NCBI RefSeq assembly: GCF_020360975.1
Contig: NW_025408671.1
Location: 6,014,001-6,078,000 of the forward strand
Reading direction: 5' to 3'
Source: Hirsutella rhossiliensis
Taxonomy: Eukaryota > Ascomycota > Sordariomycetes > Hypocreales > Ophiocordycipitaceae
Length of the DNA: 64,000 nucleotides
How positions within the stretch are numbered: position 1 is the stretch's first letter; each line of letters starts with the position of its first letter. Made by a program: the position numbers and the translations under genes. The notes beneath the pieces were generated by a model. That model was not told the origin of the DNA. It was given only the letters and a program-made list of their open reading frames with translations, and searched no databases. Shown here one piece after another: positions 12,699-24,682 of the stretch.

Positions 12699-13266
12699 TA
12701 TAAGGAACGGTGTTCCTACTATAAATAAAGTAGCTATAATATACTCTCCCGATTATATAAGCTAATAAGTAGTATATTAATTATAGATAAAATCCTATAT
12801 TATAGAGTAAGAATCGCTCGTTATTTTATATATTATTATATATTAAACGGGTTGCTTATTATTATATAATCGGGAAGCGAAGAAATAGAGCTAGCTTAGA
12901 ATGCTAGCTAAGACCTCTTAAGAATACCGGCACGACTAAGCTCCTTTAAACATAAATATTAGTAGAACTAAGACACTTCTTAATATACTCGAGGTATTAC
13001 TAAATTTCTTAGTCTTAGGGCTATACGGTAGTCTAAATCTAGTCCTAAAAGGTTCTTTCGTTTAGCTATAATTATCTATATAAGATAGTATGTCCGCGAG
13101 TAAATAGAGTAAGGATTATTAACTTTAACACCTCTTCTATATACTAATATACTACTAATAAATTCCGTTAAAAATCCTACCTTATACTCCTTCTTCCCCT
13201 TTATTATATAATCTTACGTAATTCCTTAATTTCCTAAAATTCCGCTTTTACTTATATACCTTAAGA
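12699..13266 (+). repeat. Cop2 5' LTR
   Basis: This is 568 bp long, starts TATAAGGAACGGTG and ends CCTTAAGA, and equals the 3' LTR and the solo copy at 601 in length. It should contain the element promoter, but I cannot place one with confidence. Confidence 0.93.
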
Positions 13267-13282
13267 GGTTATAAGCCCGGCT
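13267..13282 (+). other. Cop2 primer binding site
   Basis: The sequence right after the 5' LTR is GGTTATAAGCCCGG. With one A taken back to G it reads GGTTATGAGCCC, complementary to GGGCTCATAACC in the anticodon arm of initiator methionine tRNA. This points to half-tRNA priming, as known for copia elements, and is shared with Cop1. Confidence 0.7.
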
Positions 13283-13419
13283 TACTCCTTTTAAGCTAGG
13301 AAATTAACTACTTATACCTTTAAAATTCCTTATTAAAATATCCGACTAAAGTTCTTTCTAAAATCACCCTAACGACTTCTTCTACCTTCCTACGCTCTTA
13401 AACTCCCGTTTAGACTTCT

Positions 13420-14300
13420 CGATCCTTATAAATAAAATAATACTAAATTTATATAAAATAGGTAGATAAAAAGAATATAAATTCTCTAAACTTAAGGGAA
13501 ATTTAAATTATACTCTTTAAACTACGAGGATAAGAGCTATCCTTACTAAGGAAAAGCTTATTACTACCTTAAAGTAAAATAATTATATAAAGACTATAGA
13601 AGCTTTATCTTAGATTTTTCTTTAAGTTAAAGATAGCCCTTTAATATAAATTAAGCATTTAATAAATACTAAAGCTGCTTAGGATAAGCTTATAAAGATA
13701 TATAATCCGTTGAATTTCTCGTCGAATTATTTACTTATAAAGCAGCTCTTTAATCTTAGTCCCTTAAGCTTTAATTTAAAGAAATACCTTTATAAGGTAA
13801 AGGAAATCTATAAGGATTTAAAATCCTATAATATAGAAATTCTAGAAGTTATCCTTTTAGTATAGATTCTAAAATTGCCTTAATAAGGAATTTAGAAGCT
13901 ATATTATAAATATTATATAGATCCTTAGGTATAATTCTATAGCGTTTACCCTCGAATCCCTTATAGCTAGTCTTTAGACGAAGCTAGAAGAATAGAGGAT
14001 ATAGATAAATCTTTAGAGAAAGCCTTCTTAATATAAAGGAAGCCTTAGAAATCCTATAGAAATTCTATAGATACTCCTTATTATAAGGAATATAAAAAAC
14101 TAAGGCATTTTATAGTAAATTACTATAAATTATACCTAAATAGGGCTCCTACTTATTAGGTTTTAAATAAAGGAAAAAGGGACGATAGGACTTAAATTTC
14201 TAAAAAAAGAAAATCTTCTTCTTCTTTTTTTAGGAAGAAATCCCCTTTAAGTAGTATTTTTACTACTAATAAAAGAAAGAAGGCTTAAATTATAGAGCTA
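13420..14300 (+). pseudogene. Cop2 Gag (degenerate)
   Basis: Position between the primer binding site and the protease makes this the Gag-coding part. The plus strand has mixed open stretches, Lys/Ser-rich near 14200-14290, but I cannot follow one frame throughout and see no clear CCHC zinc knuckle. The assignment is by position within a well-defined Copia element, not by a recognised Gag motif. Confidence 0.5.
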
Positions 14301-14549
14301 GAGTCTAATTTAGACGATAGTAATAAGGTCTTAAATATAGCTTTATAAGAAAATAATATAGACCTAGATATCGACCTTATAGACCTCTCTAGGGCTTCGA
14401 CCCCTATATAAACGTCTAAGGATTTAAAGGTAATTTTAACCTTTATAATTACCCCTATAGTAGAAGCTAATAAAGACTCTCTTTTAAGACCTCTAAAAGC
14501 CTCGATTCCTAGAATAAAGGAATTAGTCTTAAAAGTAAAAGAAAGAGGA

Positions 14550-17500
14550 TTTCCTAGTTATAAGAATAAAAGGATCTTTAATTTTATATACGATACTAGA
14601 GCTACTAAGTATATAGTATCGAATAAGAATTTCCTTATTAACTATAAAGAAATTAAGTCTAAAGTTTACTAGAGAAAAGCTTCCTTTATATTAGTAAAAG
14701 GAATAGGGGACTTAGTATTTAAGTTCCTATATAGTAGAAAAAGGTATATCCTTTAAGACTGCTTTTATATACCCGAATTAAGGGTAAATATACTATCTTA
14801 ATCTTATTTTAATAGTACCTATGCCTTAATAAAAGGAAATAAAGTCCTTTTATTAAATAATAAGGCTAAGGTCCTTACTAAAGGATTTCTTTAAAATAAA
14901 TTATATTATATTCTTATAGAACCTTTATTAGAAACCTAATCGATCCTTATTACGTCTTTAAAAGCAAAGGATAGAGGTTTTTATACTTAGCACTTACGCT
15001 TAGGGCATATAAATAGTAGGGCTATTTTAAAAATATTAAAAAGATATAATAAGGATATAAAAATACCTTTAAAAGAGGAAAATAAAATAGGGTAGTACGA
15101 AATATATATTAAAGCTAAAGCAATAAATAAGGTTAATAAATAACCCTTATATAAGTCTTATTCCTATTTAGAAAAAATAGTTTTAGATATTTACGGGCTA
15201 ATTAAAGTGCTTACTTATAATAAATATTACTATTATATTTCTTTCCTAGATATAGGAACCCGATATCTAGAAATATACCTTCTTCGAAGAAAAGAAGAAG
15301 CTTTAAATAGGTTCCTATAATTTAAAAATAGGGTAGAAAATAACCCTAAAAATACTAGGATTAGAGAAGTACTTTCTAATAATACTAAAGAGTTTATATA
15401 TAAAATAAAGCTCTACTATAAAAAAGAAGGAATTACCTTTAATTCTATTCCTCCTAGGACGCTTAAATCTAACGGTAGAATAAAAAGAATAAATCGTATA
15501 ATATTAGAAAAAGTACGAGCTTTTTTATTTACTACTAGGCTTCCTAAATACTTATAAGGAGAAGCTGGTTTAATAGCTACCTATTTATATAATAGATTAC
15601 CGTATTCTATAATAGGATTTAAAAGTCCTATAGAAAAGAGGGATAATATAATACTATCCTTCGAGACCTTAAATAAAATTAAGACCTTTAGAAGCCTTAT
15701 ATATTATAAAAATAAAGACCTTAAAAATAAGCTAGATAATAGAGCTTATAAGGGAATAATAGTAGGCTATTTAGAAAATGCATATAAAATCTAGGACTTT
15801 TCTAATAGAAAGATTACTATCTCTAGAGATATTACTATAACAGAAAATAAATTTATAAAAATTCTAGAAACCTTTAGTAGTAATAATACCTTTAATTTTA
15901 ATTTTATTTTAAATAAAGATAAGCTAGAAAGCTATATCCTTATAAAGGAAGCTACTAAAGAACCTAGAGATAAAAATCCCTTACCCTCTATAAAAAAAGA
16001 GTCTCTAAATAACGATCCTATTCTTACTACTAGTAAAATAGTAGTAGAATTACCTAAGAAGCTAGAAGGGTTTAGTTCTAACTATATTAAATACCCTAAC
16101 ATTAATTTATTTCTAAACTATGATTTTATAGAGTTAATTTCTAGCTAGTATAGAAAATTAGGATCTAAAAATTCTAAAGACCTATAAATAGGTAATAAAT
16201 AGCCCTAAAATAGCTTTTTAGAAAGAAGCTTTAATTAAGGAAATTATCTAGCTAATTAAATATAAAACTTAGGAATTTTCCTACCTCCCTATAAATAAGG
16301 AGGCTATAAGAGGTCGCTAGGTCTATACTATTAAGAAGGATAGTTAAAATAATATAATAAAATATAAAGCCCGTTTTATAATATAGGGATTTAAGTAGAT
16401 CTATAGCTTAGATTTCCTAGATACCTTCTTAACTATAGCTAGACCTAAATCTATTAGAATTATACTTATTTTAGCTATTATCTACGAATTCGAAGCTTTA
16501 TAAATAGATATAATAAATGCCTTTATATATACCGATATAGATAGCGAAGTATATATCGATCTTCTTATAGGCTATAAAGAATACGCTCTTAAAGAATATT
16601 ATTTAAAATATAAATTAGCTTATAGAGCTAAAGGAATTAAATTAACTAAATTCCTAGACTTATATAAAACCGGTTAAATTAAAGTAAAGCTAAAGAAAGT
16701 ATTATATAGCCTAAAATAAAGTCCTAAGCTCTAGTATAATTATTTAAAATTTATACTAAATAAACTTAGATTTCTTCCTCTTTTAATAGATAAAGGAGCA
16801 TTTATAAATAAGGACTATAGTATAGCCTTAGTAATTTATATCGATGACTTTCTTATAGTAGGGCCCTTTAAATCTATAATAAAAGAAAGATTATTTAAAG
16901 AATTATCTAAATTCCTAGATTTTACTATCTTAAGAAATATAAAAGACTTCTTAGGTCTAAATACTATAATAAACCGAGAAAATAAAGAGCTATATATATC
17001 CTAAGAAAACTTTACCTTAAATAAATTAAAGGAATTTAATAAAGAAGGTTTAGGATCTTTAAATCTACTTACTATAGTAGGCGTTAAGCTTATAAAAGCA
17101 AAGGAATTACCTTCTAAGGAGGATATATTATAATTTTAAAAACAAATAGGATCTCTATTATACTTAGCTTTATTTACTAGGCTAGATATCTTATATTCTA
17201 TAATTTCCTATACTAGATTCGCGGCTAAGTCCGATTAAACGTATTTTAAGGCTTTAAATATACTTTAGAAGTATTTAAATAAATTTCCTAGCTTAAAGAT
17301 TAAATATAATTATAATATCCCTTTTACCTATCTATATATAAAGGGTTTTACCGACTCTAGCTAAGCGTTAGATTTAATAGACGGAAAATCCTTTTCCGGT
17401 TACTATTTTTATATATATAATAATATAATAAGCTAGGCTTACTTTAAGTAGAAAGCCGTTGCCCTTTCTACCTACGAAGTAAAGTTTATTAGCCTTAGGG

Positions 17501-17835
17501 AGGTAAATAAAGAAGCTATTTATTTAAATATACTTTTTAAATATATTACTAAGGATCTATCTATTAAGATTCCTAATACTATACCTCCTATTTTAATAGA
17601 TAATACTACTACTATTAAATTAGTAGAAAATCCGCAATTTTATAAAAGGTCTAAGTATATAAGATTAGCCTATTATTATACTAGAACTAGTATAAGAAAA
17701 TGAGAAATTAGAGTTTTTTATATTAAATTAAAAGATAATATAGCTAATACTTTTATAAAGGAATTAAGACCTATATTACTCTATAAATTTAAAGACGGTC
17801 TATCTTTAGTATAAGTTCCTAAGTAATTAAAAGGG
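14550..17835 (+). pseudogene. Cop2 Pol: protease, integrase, reverse transcriptase, RNase H
   Basis: The plus frame shows all Copia domains in order. Protease: YDTRATKYIVSNKNFL near 14590 (degraded D-S-G-A-T-x-H/Y). Gag-pre-integrase: HLRLGHINSRAIL near 15000. Integrase core: about 15160-15640, with SYLEKIVLDIYG, FLDIGTRYLEIY, SNGRIKRINR and ATYLYNRLPYS. Reverse transcriptase (RVT_2): about 16320-16900, with YKARFIIQGF, ARPKSIRIIL, IDIINAFIY and an intact YIDDFLIVG box near 16840. RNase H: about 17340-17740, with FTDSS, SFSGYYF, KAVALSTYEVKF and RSKYIRLAYYYTR. Stops are TAA/TAG. The intact YIDD box and readable frame make this the best preserved pol in the window. Confidence 0.92.
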
Positions 17836-18186
17836 GTTTTTAGATATTTCTTATACTTTCTATATCTTTCCCTTACTAAGTTTCTCCTTTTTAGGTTTCC
17901 TAGAGAAATATTTACTAGGTTTTTATCTATTAAGATTTTCCTAGTAATAATAGGTTTTACCTTATATAAGGTTATCCTATAAATAATTATTATAACTATA
18001 GACTTTTCCTACTATAGGTTTTTCTATTAGTATATACCTAAGGATTTCTTTTCCTAAGAAAGAATAGGTTTTTATATATCTTATTAACGTATAAGAATAG
18101 TTTTCCTAAATTAGGTTTTTACCCTATATATATACTACTATAAATAAATTAGTAAAGAGTATATAAATCTACTCTTTAAGGGAGGC

Positions 18187-18754
18187 TATAAGGAACGGTG
18201 TTCCTACTATAAATAAAGTAGCTATAATATACTATCCTAATTATATAAGCTAATAAGTAGTATATTAATTATAGATAAAATTCTATATTATAGAGTAAGA
18301 ATCGCTTATTATTTTATGTATTATTATAAATTAAATAGGTTGCCGGTTATCGTATAATTAGGAATCGAAGAAATAGAGCTAGCTTAGAATACTAACGAAG
18401 ACCTCTTAAGAATACTAGTATAACTAACCTCCTTTAAACACGAATATTAGCAGAACTAAGACACTTCCTAATATACTCGAGGTATCGCTAAATTCCTTAG
18501 TTTTAGGGCTATACGGTAGTCTAAATCTAGTCCTAAAAGATTCTTCCGTTTAGCTATAATTATCTATATAAGATAGTATGTCCGCTAGTAAATAGAGTAA
18601 GGATTATTAACTTTAACACCTCTTCTATATACTAATATACTACTAATATATTCCGTTGAAAATCCTACCTTATACTCCTTCTTCCCCTTTATTATATAGT
18701 CTTACGTAATTCCTTAATTTCCTAAAATTCCGCTTTTACTTATATACCTTAAGA
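18187..18754 (+). repeat. Cop2 3' LTR
   Basis: This is 568 bp long, preceded by the polypurine run AAGGGAGGC (about 18178-18186) and followed by the GAGTT duplication. It equals the 5' LTR in length, so the two differ by substitutions only. Confidence 0.93.
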
Positions 18755-19476
18755 GAGTTAAGGTATTAAGCGGGGTAATAGGGGTATAAACCTTACTAAT
18801 ATTAGGTCCTAAGCTAAAAGTCTTTTAAAACTAAGATTCCCTTATACTTATCTTAGCTTTCTTTACTAAAGGGGAACTAACGTTACTATAAGACTTTTAC
18901 GCTAATTACTTATACTTTAAGGGTAAACCTATTATTACTTACTCCTATATATAGCGTAGGAAATTAGCGTTATACTATTATATATAGTATAGGAAATTAG
19001 CGTTATAGTTCTTTATCTTCTTTAATATAAAAGGTATTATTATTAATAAATCGTCGATAAAAAGTAATATAAAAAGGTATAAGGGATTAATAAAAAAAAG
19101 GTATAAAACTCTATAGTAATTATAAACGGAAGAGTTAAAAAAAAGAAAATAAAAAAAGTAAGAGATATATATATATACTCTTTATATTATAGTTACGCGG
19201 CCGATATATAAGCGATACTATAATAGTTACTTAATAGTAACCGCTAATATAGTAACTATTAACGTTAGAAAGTATAGACTAATATATACTTATATAAGTA
19301 TATATATATAATATATAGCTAAAGCTACCTTTCTTTTTAACTAAATATATATAATATAGTAAAAGTAATATATATTAAAGATATAGCTAAGACGTTTATA
19401 TAAAAAGGGAGATAATTATAAGAGCGCTACTAAGAGGTATAGGCTAATAAAGTACTTAGGTATATAGTACTAATAT
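18755..19476 (+). other. Gyp1 right-hand tail, no clear gene beyond the antisense frame
   Basis: This stretch resumes Gyp1 after Cop2. Its first 180 bp hold the start of the antisense frame. The rest is very AT-rich, with short direct repeats (see 18947-19007), alternating TATA runs near 19160 and 19300, and a purine run AAAAAGGGAGAT near 19401. The last 60 bp could be the beginning of a Gyp1 3' LTR cut off at 19477, but no partner is available for comparison. Confidence 0.5.
18947..19007. repeat. Two-copy tandem repeat, about 31-bp unit
   Basis: The unit reads roughly TATATATAGCGTAGGAAATT followed by AGCGTTATA, and is repeated once with two GC-to-TA type differences in the second copy. It sits in the Gyp1 tail just upstream of the possible start of the antisense frame (on the minus strand). 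Confidence 0.8.
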
Positions 19477-19940
19477 TCTTATAAAGAGAGATATAAGAAG
19501 TATATATAAAATATATAAAAGTAAAATTAAAAGTAATATGTTAGATAGGTAGGGGAAAAAGATTTACTTCTTATAGGGGTAGTAATTATAGTAAGGGAAT
19601 AATTATTATATTACTTTAATTATCCTTCTTTCCTCTATCTAAAGCCCCTCTTTATACTTATCTAGTATCTTAATTAATAAAGAAGATCTTACTTAAAGAA
19701 GCTATTAATATCCTTTTAACTACTAAGCTTTTTACTAGTTTTTCCCCTCTTTTCTAGCCGTTACTAGTATATCTATCTTATCTCTTACTACTTATACTTC
19801 CCCTTATACCCCTACCCTCCTTTTTATACCTCTTTTTAGCTCCTTCTTCCTTTTTTTATACTAGTTATTTTTAGCTTCCTTAGTCCCTCTTACTAAGGGA
19901 TATCTCTAAGAACTATAAAATTAAGCTACGCTTTACGATA
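19477..19940 (-). repeat. Cop1-B 3' LTR (left side)
   Basis: This 464-bp copy of the Cop1 LTR begins TCTTATAAAG (RIP form of TCTCGCGAAG) and ends CTTTACGATA. A segment of about 27 bp present in Cop1-A near 3310-3340 is missing here, so it represents a shorter LTR variant shared with the Cop1-I and solo copies. Confidence 0.88.
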
Positions 19941-22900
19941 TACCCCATTACTTATAGCCTGCCCCTTAAGGGTATAGCTAATATAGCTTAGGCTAGTAAG
20001 CTTATAAAGGAGGTTCTTAGCTTTATACTTCTCCCTTTACTTAAGGAAAGTAAGGGCCCTTTTAAGTCCCTAGGCTCTTTTAGACCTACTTAAGGAATAG
20101 GGGCCTAAAGAAGGGAAAGTCTTATAAGAAAGGGGGCCTTCTTTAAAGGGAAAACCCTAATTAAAATAGGGGGCCCTTTAAAATAAAAAACCTCTTCCTT
20201 TTTCTTTAGCTATAAGCGTTACCTTCTTATATATACTATTAGCTCCTCTTATAGACTCTTAAGGCGGGCCTCTAAGGATAGCTTCTCTCGAATATCTTCT
20301 AGCCTAATTTACTATAAATAGATAGCTAGCTTCTACTTTAATAAGGACTTTATAAGACCGTCGGATTTTATTAATACTATTAAAACCTAATAGACGGAAA
20401 TAAGTCCCCTTTAGACCTCCTAGCGTAACTAATACTAATAGATATTAATATACTATAGCTAGGTTAATAGCTTATTATTTTCCTTTATAAGAATCTATAT
20501 AGTCTATATACTATTATATTTTATAGCTAATAAGGACGGAATTTATAGTTATAAAGAAATAAGTAGCTAGCTAAGGAAAATCGCTTCTTTTAATAATTTT
20601 AAAAGAGCTAGTAGCTCTGCCTCTATACTAAAAGTTATAACGGTAGCTTACTTCGAAGCTCTATTAGTAATAGTTCCTTTTAAAAGAAATATAATATACC
20701 CCTATAAGCTCTTTCTATCTAAGGAATTATCTTTAAAGGACGAACTACTTAAATAAAGGAAGATTATAGTAGCTTATTTCCTTCCCTACCCTCCTAGGCG
20801 TAGACTATATAATCTCGTTAAATAAAGATAAAGGATAGCTTAGTTTATTACTTCTTAGTGCCTAGGGCTAGGATTCTAGTTATACCTAGCTAGCTAGGAG
20901 ACTATAAAAGAGATATCGGTCTAGTAAAAATAGCTAAAAAAAGTAAGGAGCCTACCTTCTATTAATATTAATATTTCTCTTACTCCCTAGCTTAAAAGGA
21001 TAGATTAAGTAAAAGCTCTTTATTTAATATAGGTATAGAGGGAAGCTTCTTATCGAGGGAATTAAAGAGGAATTTATAAGCGACCTTATCGATATAGGCG
21101 TCCTAGGTAAGCTAGATTATTTATTAGGACCTATTCTAAAGGATTTATATCCTTAGGAACTACTTTAGCTCCCTTAGCTTAGTTATCTTATACCTTTATT
21201 ATAGGCCTTATATAGCCTCCTTAGTAGTAGCTTCTTCCTCTTTTAAGTAGGCCTAGATAATATTATCGATATAAAAGAAGACTATAATTTTACCTTTTTA
21301 TATTATATATAGTTCCTAAGGGACTTTCTTAAAGCTTAGGGCTTTAAGGGAATATATTAAATACTATTACTAAAGAAGGGGTAATCTTTATCGTCTATAT
21401 AAAGCTTTCCTAAGCTATAGAACCTTTCCTAGCTATTAAAAGCTTAGTAAAAGGTATATATAAATAACTTCTTCTTCCTTAAGTAAGTAGTTAATAAAGT
21501 CGTTAACTATATCTATCTAATTAAGCTTAAGGTTAAATTCTATTACTATAGCTATAAGGGTCTAAAAAGATATCCCTACTAAGGTAGTTGCCTTAGTAAG
21601 TAGATCCCTTTTTTCCTATTAATTCCTATAAATAACTAGCTAGGCTTTATACTTTTAAAGGAAGCTATATTTATTAGTCTTATAGATAAAGACCTACTTA
21701 TAGCTAAGGACCTATTTTCCTTTTACCTTTTCCTTAAGGACCTCTTTAAAAGACCTTATCTCTTTATATAAAGCTAGGTAGTCTTTCTAGGCCTAGAAAA
21801 ACTAGTCTTAAAAGGGGTGTTTTTCTAGCTGCTTTTAGTTTACTAGTAGGTCTAAGAGGTCTCTTTTATATACTTTCCTTACTAATAGCTATAGCTTAAA
21901 AAGCTAGCTTATTATAAACGCTTTATAGGAACCGTCTTCTATAAGCGTTAGATAGAAGTCGGAAAAACGATTAAAATAAGGGAGAAATTAATCTTCTTTT
22001 ATATCGGGCCCTATACCTTCCTTTACCTCTTAAAGTAGGGATAAAAAGGCAGCTAGGTAATCCTTTAAGAGAGTTACCTTTCCTACCCCTTTAAAGGTTA
22101 AGATAGGAAGACTAACTAAAAAAGCTAGTTTTAGATCTTCTTCTTATATAGGAGGAAGTATATAGAAGTAGATATATACTAGCTCTACCGCTTTCCTATA
22201 GTCTCCTTTTATATTTAGATTATCTAATCTAATAGTTTCCTTTTTTTCGAAGTTAGCGTTATCCTTAACTACTTTAACGTTAGTTTCTTCTTTTATTTCC
22301 TTATCTAAGACCTCTTAAGACTATTAAGAAGGGGGGATTTAAATCTTTTAAATTAGCTAATATTATAAGAGTAAGAGGGGCTCTTAATTCCTCTTTTTAT
22401 CGAAAAAGCTAGATTTATTAAAAATTATATCCTTAGTTAAAGTAACCTTTTATAAAAGAGGAATCTAAATCTAAAAGATATTTATAGAATTATAGCTATT
22501 AAGGTAACTAATAAAGGCTCTAGGATTAAGCTTTCTTTTCTTCTTTCTTTTTAGCTATATATTAGTAGTTATAGCGTATACCTTATATCTATAGGTATAA
22601 ATATAAGCTAACGAGGCCCTTTTTTTATAAAGAGCTTAAAGGGAGATTTCTAGTTTATTCCTTAGGTAGTCCCTCTTAGGGTCCGGTTTTATAGGTAATA
22701 GGCGGTCTTAATAACTTCCCTTTAAAGGTTATAAGGAAGCCTTAAAGTAAGTCTAATTATATAAGCCGTTTTTATTATAGCACCCCTTAATCCTTCTACC
22801 CCTTTATTCTAGGCCTAGGTATTTAATACTAATAAGAAGGGTAAAATACCCTTTTTTTAAAGCTAATTTAAGATATCCTTTATAAATAACTTTCTATTAA

Positions 22901-24682
22901 ACTATATCTTTTTTACCTTATAGCTAAAGTAGGATTTTATTTAGTTAACGAAGTCTTAAAAGATAAACTAGTTATACTTACTTAGGTAGGTCTATAAGAA
23001 ATAAGAGAAAACTATCCTTAAAAAGGCGTCTATAAAAATATTACCTTAATAAAGCTTTCTTAGTCCTTAGAAATATTAGTTTAGTCGACCTAAATCTCCT
23101 TATATAGCTAGTCCGGCTATAAAGGGGTTCGTTTAGAAATTCGTCTCTTAGTCTTTCCTTAGCTATAGTATTTATATTTAACGGTCTTTAGGCCCTTTAT
23201 TTATACGCCTTATAATTAGCCTAGCTTATATAAAGCTATAAGGCCTAGGTAACTAAGTCGTATATAATAAAGAAAGCTATCTCCTTAGGCTATAAGAAGA
23301 GGGTCCTTTATAATAGACCTATTCCTCTTAGTAAGGAAAGATAACCTTTTAAGAGATTCCTTCCTAAGGATAGGTCGGAATTCGAGAATAAATTAACTAA
23401 ATATTTCCTTAATAAGCTTAATCGTTTAATTCTTCTAGACTAGCCTTATAGGCTTAGTCGTTATATCCTAAAAGATTCCTTCCTCTTAAAGAAAGTAAAA
23501 GGAAACTAAGCTTATAAAAAAATAAGGGTAAAAAGCTACCCCTTTTTATTAAAGAATTTATATAAATATATTAGGTAATTCTATTATAAATTTCACCCTT
23601 TTATATCCCTCTATCTATATAATTAATTCCTTAGTAATAAGGTATTCCCTTTATACCTTTTTAAAGGACTAGAATTATAAGAGTATATTATAGATATTAA
23701 GAGAAGTATTAAAGTTAAGGATAGCTAACTTTTATAAGGGATAGTTAGAGGGTCCTAATAAGTAGTCTTACTAATCTATAAGGAAGATAAATACTAGATT
23801 TATTATACTAACGATTCTTCCTTAAATTTATAGTTTAAATAAGGGTAGCGGCGTTATTAGTTATTATTTCTTAGTAACTTAAATCTTATTTATCTTCTTT
23901 TATAATAAGGGGTCCTCCTTAAGAGACTATTATACTATTTCTTATAGCCTCTTTAAAAGGTTAACTCCTTTAAGTCGGTTTTCCTTAAAGACCTATTAGT
24001 ATTATAATAACTAATAGCCTAGGGATTTATAGGCTAGGCAGCTGTTTTATTTAGTCTTTTATTTCTTTACTTATCTTAATTTAAAAGGTCTACTTAAAAA
24101 CTCCCCCTTTTTACCCTTTATTACTAATTTTAATAAAGAGGTTTAATTTTAACTAGTTCCTTAATTTTTTAACTAATAGACTAAAAGGTCTATTAAGGGA
24201 CTAGTTAGGCTAGTCTAACTAATAAGACCGGGCCTAGAGTAAAAGGCAGAGCTAGGGCCGGGACTAAAGCAGCCGTTAAAGATAGTATTAAGGCTCTTAA
24301 GGGAGGAAGAGCTAAAAGGGCACTAGCTATAGTACTAGTAAAGGCTATAGTAATAAGGGCTATAGCGGCTATAAGGGCAATAGGTCGAGCTATCTAGATT
24401 AAGTATTAGCTATAAAAGAATAAAACTACTTATTATTATACTTTAATAACCTCTTTATTTAGTTCTTAGCTAGCTTCTTAAAAGATAGTTAAGTAACCTA
24501 TATTAATAGGCTTTATTAATAGAGATATATCCTATAGCTACTAGCTAGAAAGAGCTTTTATTAAGAAGTATTAGTTAGCTTCCTTAAGGATTTCTTCTTA
24601 CTTAGCTAGCTATAAAGAAGCTAGTAAGTTCTTAATAGAAATAGCTCCTAGGTATATTATATAGGTCTTCTTAATATAGTTA

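Larger units (their letters stand above)
12699..18754 (+). mobile_element. Cop2: complete Copia retrotransposon, plus orientation
   Basis: This is a 6056-bp element with two 568-bp LTRs (12699-13266, 18187-18754), a primer binding site, gag-pol in Ty1/Copia order and a polypurine run AAGGGAGGC just before the 3' LTR. A perfect 5-bp target duplication GAGTT flanks it (12694-12698 and 18755-18759). It splits the Gyp1 antisense frame. It differs from Cop1 in LTR sequence and in protein, so it is a separate Copia family. Confidence 0.94.
11365..18935 (-). pseudogene. Candidate antisense reading frame in Gyp1, split by Cop2
   Basis: Downstream of the Gyp1 integrase a frame on the opposite strand can be followed from about 18935 to 18760 and, after removing Cop2 and one GAGTT copy, from 12698 to about 11365. 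It may start at an ATA (former ATG) near 18934 reading IGLPLKYKQL. A Ser/Thr/Asn/Gln/Lys-rich low-complexity part follows (NEEIILKRS, DDLNT, DNNNSNNKDSYNLPPL). Then comes a more ordered, hydrophobic part of about 230 codons (IVTIIKYLYKLNKLK, VSVLIFKEGN). A one-base frame change lies near 11560, and the last block is NIKDKERVKDKVVLVFLKVF. No family is recognised. In the polar part another frame has fewer stops, so this call rests on residue composition and continuity across the Cop2 insertion. Confidence 0.42.
1..19476 (+). mobile_element. Gyp1: RIP-degraded chromodomain Gypsy retrotransposon, left end outside window
   Basis: This is the base element of the left block, present as four pieces: 1-600, 1169-2999, 9364-12698 and 18755-19476. 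The pieces join cleanly when the three insertions and one copy of each target duplication are removed. The order protease region, reverse transcriptase, RNase H, integrase, chromodomain on the plus strand is that of a Ty3/Gypsy chromovirus. The 5' LTR and most of gag lie left of the window. No certain 3' LTR was found; a purine run near 19401-19413 may be its polypurine tract, with the LTR cut short where Cop1-B begins at 19477. The coding frames are broken by many TAA/TAG codons at former Gln positions. Confidence 0.8.

Noticed and set aside
18947..19007. Two-copy tandem repeat as an origin or regulatory array
   Set aside because: Only two copies of about 31 bp in AT-rich element DNA; nothing else supports a function.
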